This document shows positions 1 through 12,602 of a stretch of 64,000 nt of DNA, piece by piece. The notes beneath the pieces are model-generated. The model was not told the origin of the DNA and ran no database searches. It saw only the letters and a list, made by a program, of their open reading frames with translations. The first letter of the stretch is position 1. Each line of letters begins with the position of its first letter. This DNA is from Rubripirellula reticaptiva (lineage in GTDB: Bacteria > Planctomycetota > Planctomycetia > Pirellulales > Pirellulaceae): positions 1 through 64,000 of the forward strand of contig NZ_SJPX01000003.1 of assembly GCF_007860175.1 (NCBI RefSeq). The letters are read 5' to 3'. A program made the position numbers and the translations under genes.

Positions 1-65
<65 letters not shown>

Positions 66-816
66 TGTATTGATTCACCAGCGAGCAAGCTCGCCGGGAG
101 AAAGCAAAGTTAAAACCGATAGCTGATCTGGTCTGGAGCCTCGGTAAAGACTCCAGCGATTCGCCATTTTTTCATTCATCCGAACCAAACCACTCCGAAA
201 AGCAACTTGATCCAGAATCACGAGAAATGACCTCGCAAATCTAAACTCAACAGAAGTTTCATCACCAAATTGTCAAAGATCAATGTGTCTGGTCGCCCTC
301 GATGTCGTCGCTGACCCGGAGGTCGCTGAGACAAAAAGTTGTGTGCCAAACGCGAGGGCGAATCATTACCCGTAGATCGTTCGTCGTCAATGCGTTGTCG
401 CAGTGTTTCTTAAGATTTGGCACATTTTTTGCCATCTTTAGACGTGTGTGCTCCGCTCATTGCCTAAATCCTCGCCAATTCACGCAACAGTACAGCCTGG
501 AATGATCACCATTTTTTGTTTTTGACTCATCGTTTCGAATTCGTCGCACTGAAGATGTCGCACTGAAGATGATGTCGGTCAGCAGATCTGCCGCGTGCCT
601 TCGATTGGTTGGCATTCCGAGGTTTGGATTGCAATAGGCGAATGACGAGACCCTGGGAACGCTTCCCGGCTGTGGGGGGACGAAGCTGAGGGGACGACGT
701 GGGCTGGTCGCCTGTACTTTGATTTTGCTTTATGATCCCAGACCATTAAGCCTTTGCCAAAATAGACCATCACCAAAAACGTTCCTCACCAAATACGTTT
801 TCCAGGAAACGATTGA
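66..816. other. 16S leader and intergenic region without a convincing gene
   Basis: About 750 bases separate the 16S gene from metY. Toward the 16S gene there are two perfect hairpins: arms at 81-86/89-94 (GCGAGC, two-base loop) and at 133-138/151-156 (CTGGAG). Both lie in what should be the transcribed leader and may take part in processing or antitermination. A perfect 14-bp tandem repeat (GTCGCACTGAAGAT) sits at 543-570. Short open frames at 302-505 (plus) and 579-776 (minus) have no recognisable protein features and look like chance frames. No riboswitch was recognised before metY. Confidence 0.6.
362..390 (-). promoter_or_regulatory. candidate promoter for the 16S gene
   Basis: On the minus strand TTGACG (385-390) is followed after 17 bases by AATGAT (362-367), a sigma-70-like pair with 5/6 and 4/6 matches. 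It would give a leader of roughly 290 nucleotides. A second perfect TTGACA on the same strand at 271-276 lacks a good -10 partner. The assignment rests on sequence match alone. Confidence 0.25.
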
Positions 817-2139
817 ATGACTGATTCGAAGCAAGCATCACCACAGAGAATGGCCACCATGGCCCTGCACGCCGGGCAAGTCGTTGACCCGACCACCAAC
901 AGTCGTGCTGTTCCGATCTATGCGACGACCAGCTTCACGTTCAATGACACCGATCATGCGGCAGCTCTATTCGGGCTGACTGAGTTTGGCAATATCTACA
1001 GCCGATTGATGAATCCAACCGTCGATGTCCTTGAAAAACGGTTGGCGGCGATGGAAGGCGGAGTCACGGGACTCTGTTTTGCGTCCGGGCAAGCTGCGAT
1101 CACGGCGGCTGTTCTTACGCTGGCTCATAGCGGCCAAAACATCGTCAGCAGCACGTCGCTGTACGGAGGGACGTGGACGCTGTTCACGCAAACGTTGAAG
1201 CAAATGGGCATCGAAGTCCGATTCTTCAATCCGGACCATCCCGAGGAAATTCACAAACTGGTCGACGAGAACACGCGACTGGTTTACATGGAAAGCATCG
1301 GCAATCCCAAGAACGATGTGCCGGACTTCAGGGCAATCGCCGATGCCGCGCACACGGCGCCCCACGGTGCATTGCCGGTGCTTTGCGACAACACCACGAT
1401 GACACCGATGTTGTTGAAGCCATTCGAGCATGGCATCGACATCGTGATCTACAGCACCACGAAGTTTCTGGGCGGTCACGGCGTTCATATCGGCGGTGCG
1501 ATCGTCGACAGCGGTAACTTCAAGTGGGCCGATCAGCCTGAGAAATGGCCTGAGTTCTGCGCTCCGTCACCTTCTTATCACGGTGCGATTTTCGAAGAGC
1601 ACCTTCGACCGATGGGCAACATCGCCTACTTGCTGCACATCCGAACGCACTGGCTGCGAGACACCGGTGCGGCGATGAGTCCGTTTGCTGCGTTCTTGTT
1701 CTTAATGGGAATCGAGACCCTGCATTTGCGTATGCCGCGACACTGTGAGAACGCGATGGCAGTTGCGACGTTCCTGGAGAATCACGATTCGGTCGAATGG
1801 GTGAACTTCCCTGGACTGAAGTCGCACAAGGATTACGCACGTGGTCAGAAGTATCTGCCCAACGGCCAAGGTGCGATCATGGGTTTTGGAATCAAAGGCG
1901 GAGTCGAAGCGGGTAAGAAGTTCATCAACGCCTGTAAGCTGTGTTCGCACTTGGCAAACATCGGTGACGCGAAGACCTTGGTCATTCATCCCGCCAGCAC
2001 GACGCACCAGCAATTGAGCGGCGAAGAGCAAGCTAAGACTGGCGTACGTCCCGAGTACATTCGTGTTTCAGTCGGTATCGAAGATGTTCAAGACATCATC
2101 GATGACTTGAGCCAAGCTTTGGCTGTCGCGACCGCATGA
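817..2139 (+). CDS. metY: O-acetylhomoserine sulfhydrylase (aminocarboxypropyltransferase)
   Basis: This is a 440-residue Cys/Met-metabolism PLP enzyme of fold type I. It should convert O-acetyl-L-homoserine and sulfide to L-homocysteine and acetate in the cytoplasm. The family start is clear: early LHAG motif, YATTSF, the YSRLMNPT substrate-binding segment near residues 61-68, the FASGQAA cofactor loop near 88-94, and the PLP lysine K216 in YSTTKFLGGHG. Length is normal for MetY and longer than MetB/MetC enzymes. Its last codons overlap the start of metX-metW by 4 bp (ATGA), so the two are translationally coupled; the neighbour makes its substrate. ATG at 817 precedes the conserved N-terminus directly. 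A cystathionine gamma-synthase role is less likely because of length and the MetX partner. Confidence 0.95.
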   Translation: MTDSKQASPQRMATMALHAGQVVDPTTNSRAVPIYATTSFTFNDTDHAAALFGLTEFGNIYSRLMNPTVDVLEKRLAAMEGGVTGLCFASGQAAITAAVLTLAHSGQNIVSSTSLYGGTWTLFTQTLKQMGIEVRFFNPDHPEEIHKLVDENTRLVYMESIGNPKNDVPDFRAIADAAHTAPHGALPVLCDNTTMTPMLLKPFEHGIDIVIYSTTKFLGGHGVHIGGAIVDSGNFKWADQPEKWPEFCAPSPSYHGAIFEEHLRPMGNIAYLLHIRTHWLRDTGAAMSPFAAFLFLMGIETLHLRMPRHCENAMAVATFLENHDSVEWVNFPGLKSHKDYARGQKYLPNGQGAIMGFGIKGGVEAGKKFINACKLCSHLANIGDAKTLVIHPASTTHQQLSGEEQAKTGVRPEYIRVSVGIEDVQDIIDDLSQALAVATA

Positions 2140-3914
2140 CCGAGAATTCGGCCAATCTGCGAGGTGCCGAGAGCACCGATGATGTCCGTTCGGCTGCGCC
2201 CCTGAAGCACGTTCAGACGATCGACTTTGTTGGTCCGATCGTGCTTGAACTTGGCATTTCGCTTCCTCGCGTGACGTGCGCATACGAAACATGGGGCCAG
2301 CTGAATGGCGACGCGTCGAACGCGGTGTTGGTGTGTCATGCGATCACGGGTGACTCGCACGCTACGCGTCATGATGAAAATGATGACGCCGGTTGGTGGG
2401 AGCAATTGATCGGGCCCGGAAAGGCGATCGATACTGATCGTTTCTTTGTGGTCTGCCCAAATGTTCTCGGTGGCTGCCGGGGTACGACGGGGCCATCGGA
2501 TATTGATCCTCTTTCGAATCCGCCCAAACCCTACGGAGCTAGCTTTCCGCGAATCACGATCGCCGACATGGTTGGCGTTCAAAAACGGTTGGCTGATCAT
2601 TTGGGGGTCAAGCGTTGGCGATCCATCGTCGGCGGTTCGCTGGGTGGGCACCAAGCGATGACCTGGGTGACTCGTTATCCCGGATCGGCCGATTCCTGTG
2701 TGATCATTGCGTCCTCGCCACGTTTGAGCAGCCAATCCCTTGGCTTCGATATCATCGCTCGCAATGCAATTCAATCGGATCCAAACTTCGCTGGCGGTCA
2801 GTACTACGACAAACCACAACGACCTGATACGGGGTTGGCGATCGCAAGAATGCTCGGTCACATCACTTATCTCTCGAGTGAAGCGATGGCCGACAAGTTT
2901 GATCCTGATCGTCATGATCCGCGTCAGATCGCGTCTGGTTTCGAACAACAGTTCAGCGTCGGTTCGTATCTGGCACACCAGGGCGAGAAGTTCACGACTC
3001 GATTTGATGCAAACAGTTACGTCACGTTATCGATGGCACTCGACTTGTTCGATCTTGGGTCGACGCGTTTGCAGTTGATGGAAGCTTTTGACGAAGCGGA
3101 CAGTAGTTTTCTAGTGATTAGCTTCAGCAGCGACTGGTTGTTTCCGCCGAGTCAGTCTCGTGACATAGTCGCGGCGCTTGCGGCGCTAGATAAACAAGTC
3201 ACCTACACCGAAGTCACTTCGACTGCGGGGCACGATTCCTTTTTGGTCGACCGCGAAATTGGCCAATACGCGCCGATCATCGAAGCGCGGCTGGGGAAGG
3301 TGGACCGGTCGCCGCTGACATTAACGCGATTGGAAGAGTTCATTCTGTCATGTATTCCAAGCGGCCTTTCGGTGCTTGACCTCGGCTGTGGCGACGGCAA
3401 TCTGATGGCGGCGTTGCGAGAACGGGGACATGAGAAATTGGTCGGTGTTGAAGTTGCCCAGGACAACATTTTGAAGGCTGCATCGCGCGGTTTGAATGTC
3501 ATCGACTATGACCTGAATACTGGGTTGCCCGCATTCATCGACAACCAGTTCGACTTCATTGTGTTGAGTTCGACGCTGCAGGCGGTCGCCAATGTGGCCG
3601 AGCTGTTTGACGAAATGTTGCGAGTAGGAAAGCGGGTGGTCGTTAGCTTTCCAAATTTTGCTTACCGGACACTTCGCGAAGACTATGTCGTGCGAGGTCG
3701 TTCGCCGCGAGCACCGGGCGAATTCAATTACTGTTGGTATGACACGCCCAATCGCCGTTTTCCAAGCATCGCCGACGTGATGGATCTTTGTCGTGAGAAA
3801 AACGTGACTGTCGAGCAGGAGATCTACTTTGATTCTGCGACGCAGACGCAAATCTGGCCCGATGATGACCCGAATTTGAATGCCGAGACAGCGATCTTAG
3901 TACTTTCTCGCTAA
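2136..3914 (+). CDS. metXW: MetX-MetW fusion: homoserine O-acetyltransferase with C-terminal MetW domain
   Basis: One 592-residue frame joins two proteins that are usually separate. Residues ~25-390 are an alpha/beta-hydrolase homoserine O-acetyltransferase, with nucleophile Ser168 in GGSLGGHQA, Asp333 in SSDWLFPP and His366 in TAGHDSF. The expected catalytic triad is therefore complete. Residues ~395-592 are MetW, a class I methyltransferase-fold protein with glycine-rich loop VLDLGCGDG at 413-421 and the family segment SFPNFAYR. MetX makes O-acetylhomoserine; MetW is genetically linked to MetX in many proteobacteria, but its reaction is not firmly known. No stop or shift is visible at the junction. 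The start ATG at 2136 overlaps the metY stop. O-succinylation instead of acetylation cannot be excluded from sequence, but the MetY partner favours acetyl. Confidence 0.93.
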   Translation: MTENSANLRGAESTDDVRSAAPLKHVQTIDFVGPIVLELGISLPRVTCAYETWGQLNGDASNAVLVCHAITGDSHATRHDENDDAGWWEQLIGPGKAIDTDRFFVVCPNVLGGCRGTTGPSDIDPLSNPPKPYGASFPRITIADMVGVQKRLADHLGVKRWRSIVGGSLGGHQAMTWVTRYPGSADSCVIIASSPRLSSQSLGFDIIARNAIQSDPNFAGGQYYDKPQRPDTGLAIARMLGHITYLSSEAMADKFDPDRHDPRQIASGFEQQFSVGSYLAHQGEKFTTRFDANSYVTLSMALDLFDLGSTRLQLMEAFDEADSSFLVISFSSDWLFPPSQSRDIVAALAALDKQVTYTEVTSTAGHDSFLVDREIGQYAPIIEARLGKVDRSPLTLTRLEEFILSCIPSGLSVLDLGCGDGNLMAALRERGHEKLVGVEVAQDNILKAASRGLNVIDYDLNTGLPAFIDNQFDFIVLSSTLQAVANVAELFDEMLRVGKRVVVSFPNFAYRTLREDYVVRGRSPRAPGEFNYCWYDTPNRRFPSIADVMDLCREKNVTVEQEIYFDSATQTQIWPDDDPNLNAETAILVLSR

Positions 3915-3999
3915 GACGCTGTTACGATAGATCGTCGCGGTGCACCGATTTTGGGGCATCGTGTTCCCCATTTCTTCGTGTTCAAAGTGGTGCTGCGTT

Positions 4000-5403
4000 A
4001 TGAAGTCGATTGCAGTTTTGGCGGCTCTTTGTTGGTCGTTTGGTTCGCTGGCGTCGTGCTTGGCGGCTGATCAACCTAACTTCATCATCATTTTCACGGA
4101 CGACCAGGGCTACAACGACTTGGGGTGTTTTGGGTCAAAGAAGATCGAGACGCCGAACATCGATCGTCTGGCTCGCGAAGGCCGCAAGTACACCAGCTTC
4201 TATACGGCCTGTTCCGTATGTTCGCCTTCCCGCGCGGCACTGTTGACGGGCAGCTATCCCAAGCGTGTTGGCATGCACAAGCACGTACTGTTTCCGCAAA
4301 GCGATTACGGCCTGAACCCGGCCGAGTACACGATCGCTGACCATTTGAAATCCCAAGGTTATGCGACCGCTTGTGTTGGGAAGTGGCACCTCGGGCATCA
4401 TCCCGAAACGTTGCCGCGTGCCAATGGTTTCGATTCGTACTACGGAATTCCGTATTCCAATGACATGAATCATCCCGACAACAAAGGCAAGCCCCGTTTG
4501 CCGTCGGATGAATTGTGGGCGAATCAAGCTTCGGCGATCGAGATCTGGAACACACCACTGTTCGAAAACGAAGAGATCATCGAATTGCCCGTGGACCAGC
4601 GCACGATTACTCGGCGCTATACCGACCGGGCCATCGATTTTGTGAAGTCGAATCAGGACAAGCCGTTCTTCTTGTACCTCCCTCATTCGATGCCACACAT
4701 TCCGCTGTATGTTCCTGATGATTCGTACGATCCCAATCCGGCGAATGCGTATACGTGTGTGATCGAACACATTGATGCGGAAGTTGGCCGCTTGGCCGAT
4801 ACAGTGCGAGATCTTGGGTTATCCGAAAAAACGTACATCATCTATACCACCGACAATGGACCTTGGCTGCAATTCAAGAATCATGGTGGCAGCGCTGATC
4901 CACTGCGGGCTGGGAAGGGGACAACGTTTGAGGGCGGCCAACGTGTACCCTGTGTCATGTGGGCGCCAGGTCGAATTCCCGCAGGCACGACGACCGATGC
5001 TTTTGTAACCACCATGGATCTGCTGCCAACGATTGCGTCGATCACAGGTTCGCAGTTGCCATCCGAAAAGAAGATCGATGGCGTCGATATCTCGTCTACC
5101 TTTGAAACTGATCATTCACCACGGAACGAATTGATTTTCTATTCAGCACAGGGAGTCCTGGAAGGGATTCGGATGGGCGACTGGAAATATCTTTCCAAGG
5201 TAAAGACCAAGGGCAAGAACAAGCCGGCTGGTCGCGAACGATTTTTGTTCAATCTCGCTAAGGACATTGGCGAACAAGAGAATTTGATTGAAAACGAATC
5301 AGCGATTGCAGCCAAGTTGGACGCTCGAATGGTGGCCGCGGATGAAGAGATCACCGGGGCAGCTCGTCTCGTTTGGAAACGCGAAGCGGTACCCGCGAAC
5401 TGA
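4000..5403 (+). CDS. secreted arylsulfatase-type sulfatase
   Basis: A 467-residue formylglycine-dependent sulfatase of family S1, predicted to hydrolyse sulfate esters, probably of algal polysaccharides, outside the cytoplasm. Visible features: N-terminal signal peptide (hydrophobic AVLAALCWSFGSLASCLA) and the metal-binding FTDDQGYNDLG. The CSPSRAALLTG sulfatase signature follows, whose cysteine is converted to formylglycine. GKWHLGHHP and TTDNGPW complete the active site. An in-frame GTG lies 60 bp upstream at 3940, but the ATG at 4000 places the signal peptide correctly. The gene begins 85 bp after metXW and ends 40 bp before a phosphoesterase. Planctomycetes carry many paralogues, so the substrate cannot be assigned. 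Confidence 0.92.
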   Translation: MKSIAVLAALCWSFGSLASCLAADQPNFIIIFTDDQGYNDLGCFGSKKIETPNIDRLAREGRKYTSFYTACSVCSPSRAALLTGSYPKRVGMHKHVLFPQSDYGLNPAEYTIADHLKSQGYATACVGKWHLGHHPETLPRANGFDSYYGIPYSNDMNHPDNKGKPRLPSDELWANQASAIEIWNTPLFENEEIIELPVDQRTITRRYTDRAIDFVKSNQDKPFFLYLPHSMPHIPLYVPDDSYDPNPANAYTCVIEHIDAEVGRLADTVRDLGLSEKTYIIYTTDNGPWLQFKNHGGSADPLRAGKGTTFEGGQRVPCVMWAPGRIPAGTTTDAFVTTMDLLPTIASITGSQLPSEKKIDGVDISSTFETDHSPRNELIFYSAQGVLEGIRMGDWKYLSKVKTKGKNKPAGRERFLFNLAKDIGEQENLIENESAIAAKLDARMVAADEEITGAARLVWKREAVPAN

Positions 5404-5443
5404 TTGATCGACGTTCTATTTTTAGACGCGTGCCACTTTCGAC

Positions 5444-6322
5444 ATGAAACCGCAATCATCATTTATTCGAAGACCCGTTCTTACGCGACGCCATTTTCTT
5501 GGTGGCGTCATCGGTGGTGTGTCGATTGCCGGTGGAATGTATGGATGGGCCACTCGTGTCGAACCGCATTGGTTGCAGATCACTCGGCACACGCTTGCGA
5601 TTCGTGATCTTCCGGAAAGCTTGCGAGGGAAATCGCTGGTTCAGATCTCGGATTTTCATATCGGTGTGGCTGACGAGAACTATCTGAGCTGGGCGGTGGA
5701 GCAGGCTAATGAGCTAAGCCCCGATATTGTTGCGGTGACCGGCGACATCATCGATCACGGCTTTGAAGGTTCAGCGGACGCAGTCCAACGAGTCTTTTCG
5801 AGACTCGAAGGCGGATCGCTGGCAACGCTGGGCTGCCTGGGCAACCATGACTACGGAAATCGCTGGTCTGATACGAACATTGCTGATCGTATTACCGAAA
5901 CGCTGAGCGATGTTGGTGTGCAGATGCTTCGTGACGAGCACGTCACGGTTGAAGGGTTAAGCGTATTTGGGCTCAATGACTATTGGACGCCTCATTTTAA
6001 TGCGAACCAGGTGCTGCGCGAGGCAGACCAGGGGCGCGACGGACTTTGCCTGTGCCACAATCCGGACGTCTGCGACGAGCACGTGTGGAACGGTTTTCGC
6101 GGTACGATTTTGGCGGGACATACGCACGGTGGGCAATGCAAACCGCCGTTCATGCCGCCACCACGGCTGCCAATCAAGAACCGCCGGTATGTCAGCGGTT
6201 TTTATGACGTAGGTGAAGACCGGACTCTGTTCGTTAACCGCGGTGTCGGTTACGGGTTCAAGGCACGGTTCAATTGCCGACCGGAAATCACTCATTTCAC
6301 GCTGCAGCGTTCGTTGAGCTAG
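5444..6322 (+). CDS. Tat-exported metallophosphoesterase (YaeI-like)
   Basis: A 292-residue calcineurin-like phosphoesterase. The N-terminus has a twin-arginine motif (TRRHFLGG) followed by a glycine-rich hydrophobic stretch, so export in folded, metal-loaded form is expected. The dinuclear metal motifs are all present in order: SDFHIG, GDIIDHG, GNHDYG, a CHNPD segment and GHTHGGQ. The closest described group is the YaeI/YkuE family, which acts on lipid-linked or UDP-sugar phosphates; substrate specificity cannot be read from sequence. It follows the sulfatase by 40 bp on the same strand and may be co-transcribed. Confidence 0.88.
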   Translation: MKPQSSFIRRPVLTRRHFLGGVIGGVSIAGGMYGWATRVEPHWLQITRHTLAIRDLPESLRGKSLVQISDFHIGVADENYLSWAVEQANELSPDIVAVTGDIIDHGFEGSADAVQRVFSRLEGGSLATLGCLGNHDYGNRWSDTNIADRITETLSDVGVQMLRDEHVTVEGLSVFGLNDYWTPHFNANQVLREADQGRDGLCLCHNPDVCDEHVWNGFRGTILAGHTHGGQCKPPFMPPPRLPIKNRRYVSGFYDVGEDRTLFVNRGVGYGFKARFNCRPEITHFTLQRSLS

Positions 6323-6613
6323 GTGCTGAATTGAGCGGGCACAGGCGCGGGGGAAAAAGCAGAACTCGCGTCGATCGGCAAGGGCTTCCCGGTGAAAAAT
6401 GCTTCAGCAAAAAATAGGGTGGCGTTGTAGTCGCTACGACCGTCACGGCTGATCGGTTTTTGTTGCATTACGGCATCAATTGGCGTTGCCTTCGTGCCTC
6501 ATTGTGCAAAAACGCGTGCTAGGGTTCTTCGGGCAAACTCTGCCCGCTTTGTTTCCCTTTACCAATCCGTTCGTCTGACTTTGCTTGGACGTTACGGTAC
6601 CCATAGCACGCCG

Positions 6614-9439
6614 ATGAATCACTCTGCACGGACGACCGATTCGCTCGCCACATCAAAACTGCCTACGTACCGGTTGTTCTTGATAGCGATCGCGTTGTTG
6701 GTTGCCCTTAGCAGCGGCTGCAGTCAATTGCGTTTACCGGCAATCGACCCATCCGGGGCCTGCCTGTTTTCGCCACTTCCGACGACCACCTCCATTGCCT
6801 TGCCCGGTTCGGGTGGCGAGGGATGTGGATGCTTTAGTTGCTTGGCTGGACTCAAGTCTTGCGTCACTAACCATCTGCGAAGCAAGCCAGGGATTGGGTT
6901 TCCGACACCTGCCTTCGTCGATCCGGTTGATCCACCGGCCTGTCCGACGCCTGGAACGCAGTCCATTGCGGCCGGGCAAAGCAATGAACCTTGCGTGCCG
7001 AGCGCTCCTTGCGCCGGATCGTGCGCGACTGGTCCTCGCGCTGTATTGTTGGGCGCTGAAACAGACCCGAACTGCAAGTGTTCGCTTCCCGACCGAGGAA
7101 AGCGCGGCTGCATCTTGTTGTCGCCCATGAAGATCGTTGCACCGGTCGGCGGTGAAGTCGTCTTGTTGTCGGGCGTTTGCGGTAATGACGGTTACCTGCA
7201 GATGAACGAGAAGCTGGAATGGATGCTGACGCCCGACAGCGTCGGTACGTTCATTCAAGTTGGCGATGACGAGCCTGGCGTGATCGGTCGATTGGCCGGT
7301 TCAAGCGTTCGTCCCGAGAAGAAAGATCCGTCGTACGCGATCGGAATCACCAGCACCAAAAAAACACTGATCACACGCGGTAACACCAACCCCAACGACG
7401 ACGTGCGGTTAGAGAAAGGTCAGACCTGGATCACGCTTTCCAGCCCGAGTGAAGGAGTCAGCCACGTCACGGTGCTTGCGCCCGAGAGTGAATGCTGGGA
7501 CCAACGCAAATCGACGGCGACGATTTACTGGGTCGATGCTACCGCACAATTTCCTGGTGCGCAAATCGTGCCCGCCGGGACCACGGTTGACCTGACCACT
7601 CGCGTCACGCGATCAGAAAAGACATTGCCGGCAAGCGGATGGAAAGTTCGCTACGAAATCCTGCAACCTGAACTGGCAACGTTTGCCGGAACCGGTGGAT
7701 CGGCGGTTACCGAAGTCATCGTTGACGATTCGGGCAACGCAACTGCTCAACTGGTTCCCGTGCCGGGCACCAGCGGCACGACCGCCGTGAACATGCAAGT
7801 GATTCGGCCGGGCGGCAAGACTGATAACATGCCAACTCTGCCGCTTGGTAATGGTCAGACCTTTGTGACTTGGAGTTCACCGAAGCTTGAGCTTCGCGCC
7901 GGCGCGCCCGCGGTTGCATCGTATGATGTTCCCTATCAAGTTGTCGCCAACGTGCGAAATCCAGGCAACCAGCCTGCCACGAATGTCCGCGTCGACTTGC
8001 AGACTCCGCCAGGCACGAAGATCATTCGCGCTGACTCGTTCGCTCGCGTGGTACCCAACGGCGTAACCTGGGACCTTGGCATTCTGCCACCGCAGACTCA
8101 ATTGGACCTGTTCGTTGAATTGGCTTCACAGTCACCCGTGGAGCTGAGCTTTCAGGCTCGCGGCGATGGGCTTGCCAGCGAAGACTCGGTGCGTGTCGAC
8201 GTTTTCCGGCGATCGTTGGGGTTGGCCGTCGCGGCTGTTGAGGATCGCGTCGAAGCCGGTCAAGCGGTGACCTTCAATATCGATGTCACCAACAACGGCG
8301 ATCGTCCGATGACAAACGCTTATGTGACGGCAACCGGTGATTCGTCCATCATCCACGAAAGCGGTGGTGTGATGGTTCGCGACAATAAAGACGGTCCACT
8401 GCAACCGGGTGAAACTTGGCGCAAGAAGGTCGTCTTCACACCGACTCAGTCCGGTCGTCGCTGCGTCAGGGTCGAAGCGTTCGCCGACGGAGGCCAGCGG
8501 GCTGCTCAAGAAGCCTGTGCACTTGTCATTAACCCCATCCCACTGACACCCAACTTAACCGCAACGATTGACGGCAAGTCGCAAGTCGCTACTGGTGACC
8601 CTACTCTGATTCGCGCTCAAATCGTTAACGAAGGTCGTGGCGAAGCTCGCAATGTCACCTTCAACATGGTGTTCGATCCGCAGTTGCAACTGATCGCCGC
8701 AACCGAAGGTGCCAACGAACGAGCCATTGGTCAACGCATCATCACGTGGAACGTTCCATCGATCGCGCCGGGACAACAGGTTTTGTTGGAAGGTCAGTTC
8801 ACAACAATTTCGCCAAGTCCTCGATCACGAGTTTCCATCAGCGCCGAGAGTGCCGAGGGCGCTCGCGCGAACGATGAGTTTGTTTTCGAAATCATTGGCC
8901 CCGGACAAACGGTACAGCCGCCACGCGGTCCAAGCTTGCCACCGGTCGGAACGTCGCCTGAAATCCCCGGCGGGGCGGCTCCCGAGCCGCTTCGCGGTAA
9001 CCCTGATCTTCGCCGAACCGATCCACTGCCGTCGCAACCTGGTCCGTCCCCTGAAACAGCACGAACGGGTCGGCTGGTGACTTCGGTGTTCGGTCGTGAC
9101 AACCCGGTGCGAGTGAATGCTCCGATCCGTTACTCGATTCGAGTCACCAACGACTCCAATCAGCGGGATGGACAGGTTGGCATCCAGTTTGCATTGCCAA
9201 ACGGCGTGCGGATGGAACGATTGGTTCCGCAAACAAGCCCGGAACTGAGTGACTATCGCTTCGATTCCGGAGTTGTTTCGTTGCCCTACATTCCAAATCT
9301 GGAACCAGGCCAAAGCGAAGACTTTGAATTGGTGCTTAGCAGCAACCAGCCGCAAACGTTCGACTTGAACGTTGCCGTACGAAGTTTGAACACGCCCAAC
9401 GGATTCGTTACTACCGAAACGACTACCGTAACGCCTTAG
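6614..9439 (+). CDS. large DUF11-repeat surface lipoprotein
   Basis: About 941 residues from the ATG at 6614; an in-frame GTG exists at 6494 but would put 40 residues in front of the signal sequence. The signal peptide ends in a lipobox-like LSSGC, so membrane anchoring is likely. Next comes a cysteine-rich segment (residues ~35-165, several CxC and CxxC pairs). Then come Ig-like beta domains and at least three DUF11-type repeats of about 110-120 residues, seen as recurring pieces such as NPGNQPATNV, NNGDRPMTNAYV and NEGRGEARNV. A Pro-rich linker (GPSLPPVGTSPEIPGG) precedes a final repeat. Such proteins are cell-surface or wall components; no enzymatic motif is seen. A second protein of this kind lies at 48.2 kb. 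Confidence 0.8.
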   Translation: MNHSARTTDSLATSKLPTYRLFLIAIALLVALSSGCSQLRLPAIDPSGACLFSPLPTTTSIALPGSGGEGCGCFSCLAGLKSCVTNHLRSKPGIGFPTPAFVDPVDPPACPTPGTQSIAAGQSNEPCVPSAPCAGSCATGPRAVLLGAETDPNCKCSLPDRGKRGCILLSPMKIVAPVGGEVVLLSGVCGNDGYLQMNEKLEWMLTPDSVGTFIQVGDDEPGVIGRLAGSSVRPEKKDPSYAIGITSTKKTLITRGNTNPNDDVRLEKGQTWITLSSPSEGVSHVTVLAPESECWDQRKSTATIYWVDATAQFPGAQIVPAGTTVDLTTRVTRSEKTLPASGWKVRYEILQPELATFAGTGGSAVTEVIVDDSGNATAQLVPVPGTSGTTAVNMQVIRPGGKTDNMPTLPLGNGQTFVTWSSPKLELRAGAPAVASYDVPYQVVANVRNPGNQPATNVRVDLQTPPGTKIIRADSFARVVPNGVTWDLGILPPQTQLDLFVELASQSPVELSFQARGDGLASEDSVRVDVFRRSLGLAVAAVEDRVEAGQAVTFNIDVTNNGDRPMTNAYVTATGDSSIIHESGGVMVRDNKDGPLQPGETWRKKVVFTPTQSGRRCVRVEAFADGGQRAAQEACALVINPIPLTPNLTATIDGKSQVATGDPTLIRAQIVNEGRGEARNVTFNMVFDPQLQLIAATEGANERAIGQRIITWNVPSIAPGQQVLLEGQFTTISPSPRSRVSISAESAEGARANDEFVFEIIGPGQTVQPPRGPSLPPVGTSPEIPGGAAPEPLRGNPDLRRTDPLPSQPGPSPETARTGRLVTSVFGRDNPVRVNAPIRYSIRVTNDSNQRDGQVGIQFALPNGVRMERLVPQTSPELSDYRFDSGVVSLPYIPNLEPGQSEDFELVLSSNQPQTFDLNVAVRSLNTPNGFVTTETTTVTP

Positions 9440-9445
9440 GTTTCT

Positions 9446-12421
<2,976 letters not shown>

Positions 12422-12602
12422 CGTCGACGGTCCGGGGGTTGCCGAAAGGACAAGGGGTCAAAGTCGATCACTGACGACTCAATTGAACCCGTATCCTAAA
12501 GACGTTCCGGTCGAATTGTCACGGGGCGATTTGCCAAAAACGCTGGTCCCCGTGAAAACGTCGCCAAAGTCGCAGTGGGCGGCTTGATTTCGGCCCTACG
12601 GA

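Noticed and set aside
302-776. Small open frames (67 and 65 residues) before metY
   Set aside because: No ribosome binding site, no recognisable domain and a composition like random frames; they lie in the 16S leader and promoter region.
967-1488. 173-residue minus-strand frame inside metY
   Set aside because: It is the antisense of a strongly conserved gene; its product is rich in Arg, His and Gln, as expected from antisense of this codon use.
2088-2978. 296-residue minus-strand frame opposite metX
   Set aside because: Antisense shadow of metXW, with no domain pattern; the plus-strand frame has complete catalytic motifs.
12422-12602. Possible glycine riboswitch upstream of gcvP
   Set aside because: I read the 180 bp on the minus strand and found neither the tandem aptamer cores nor a terminator or anti-terminator.
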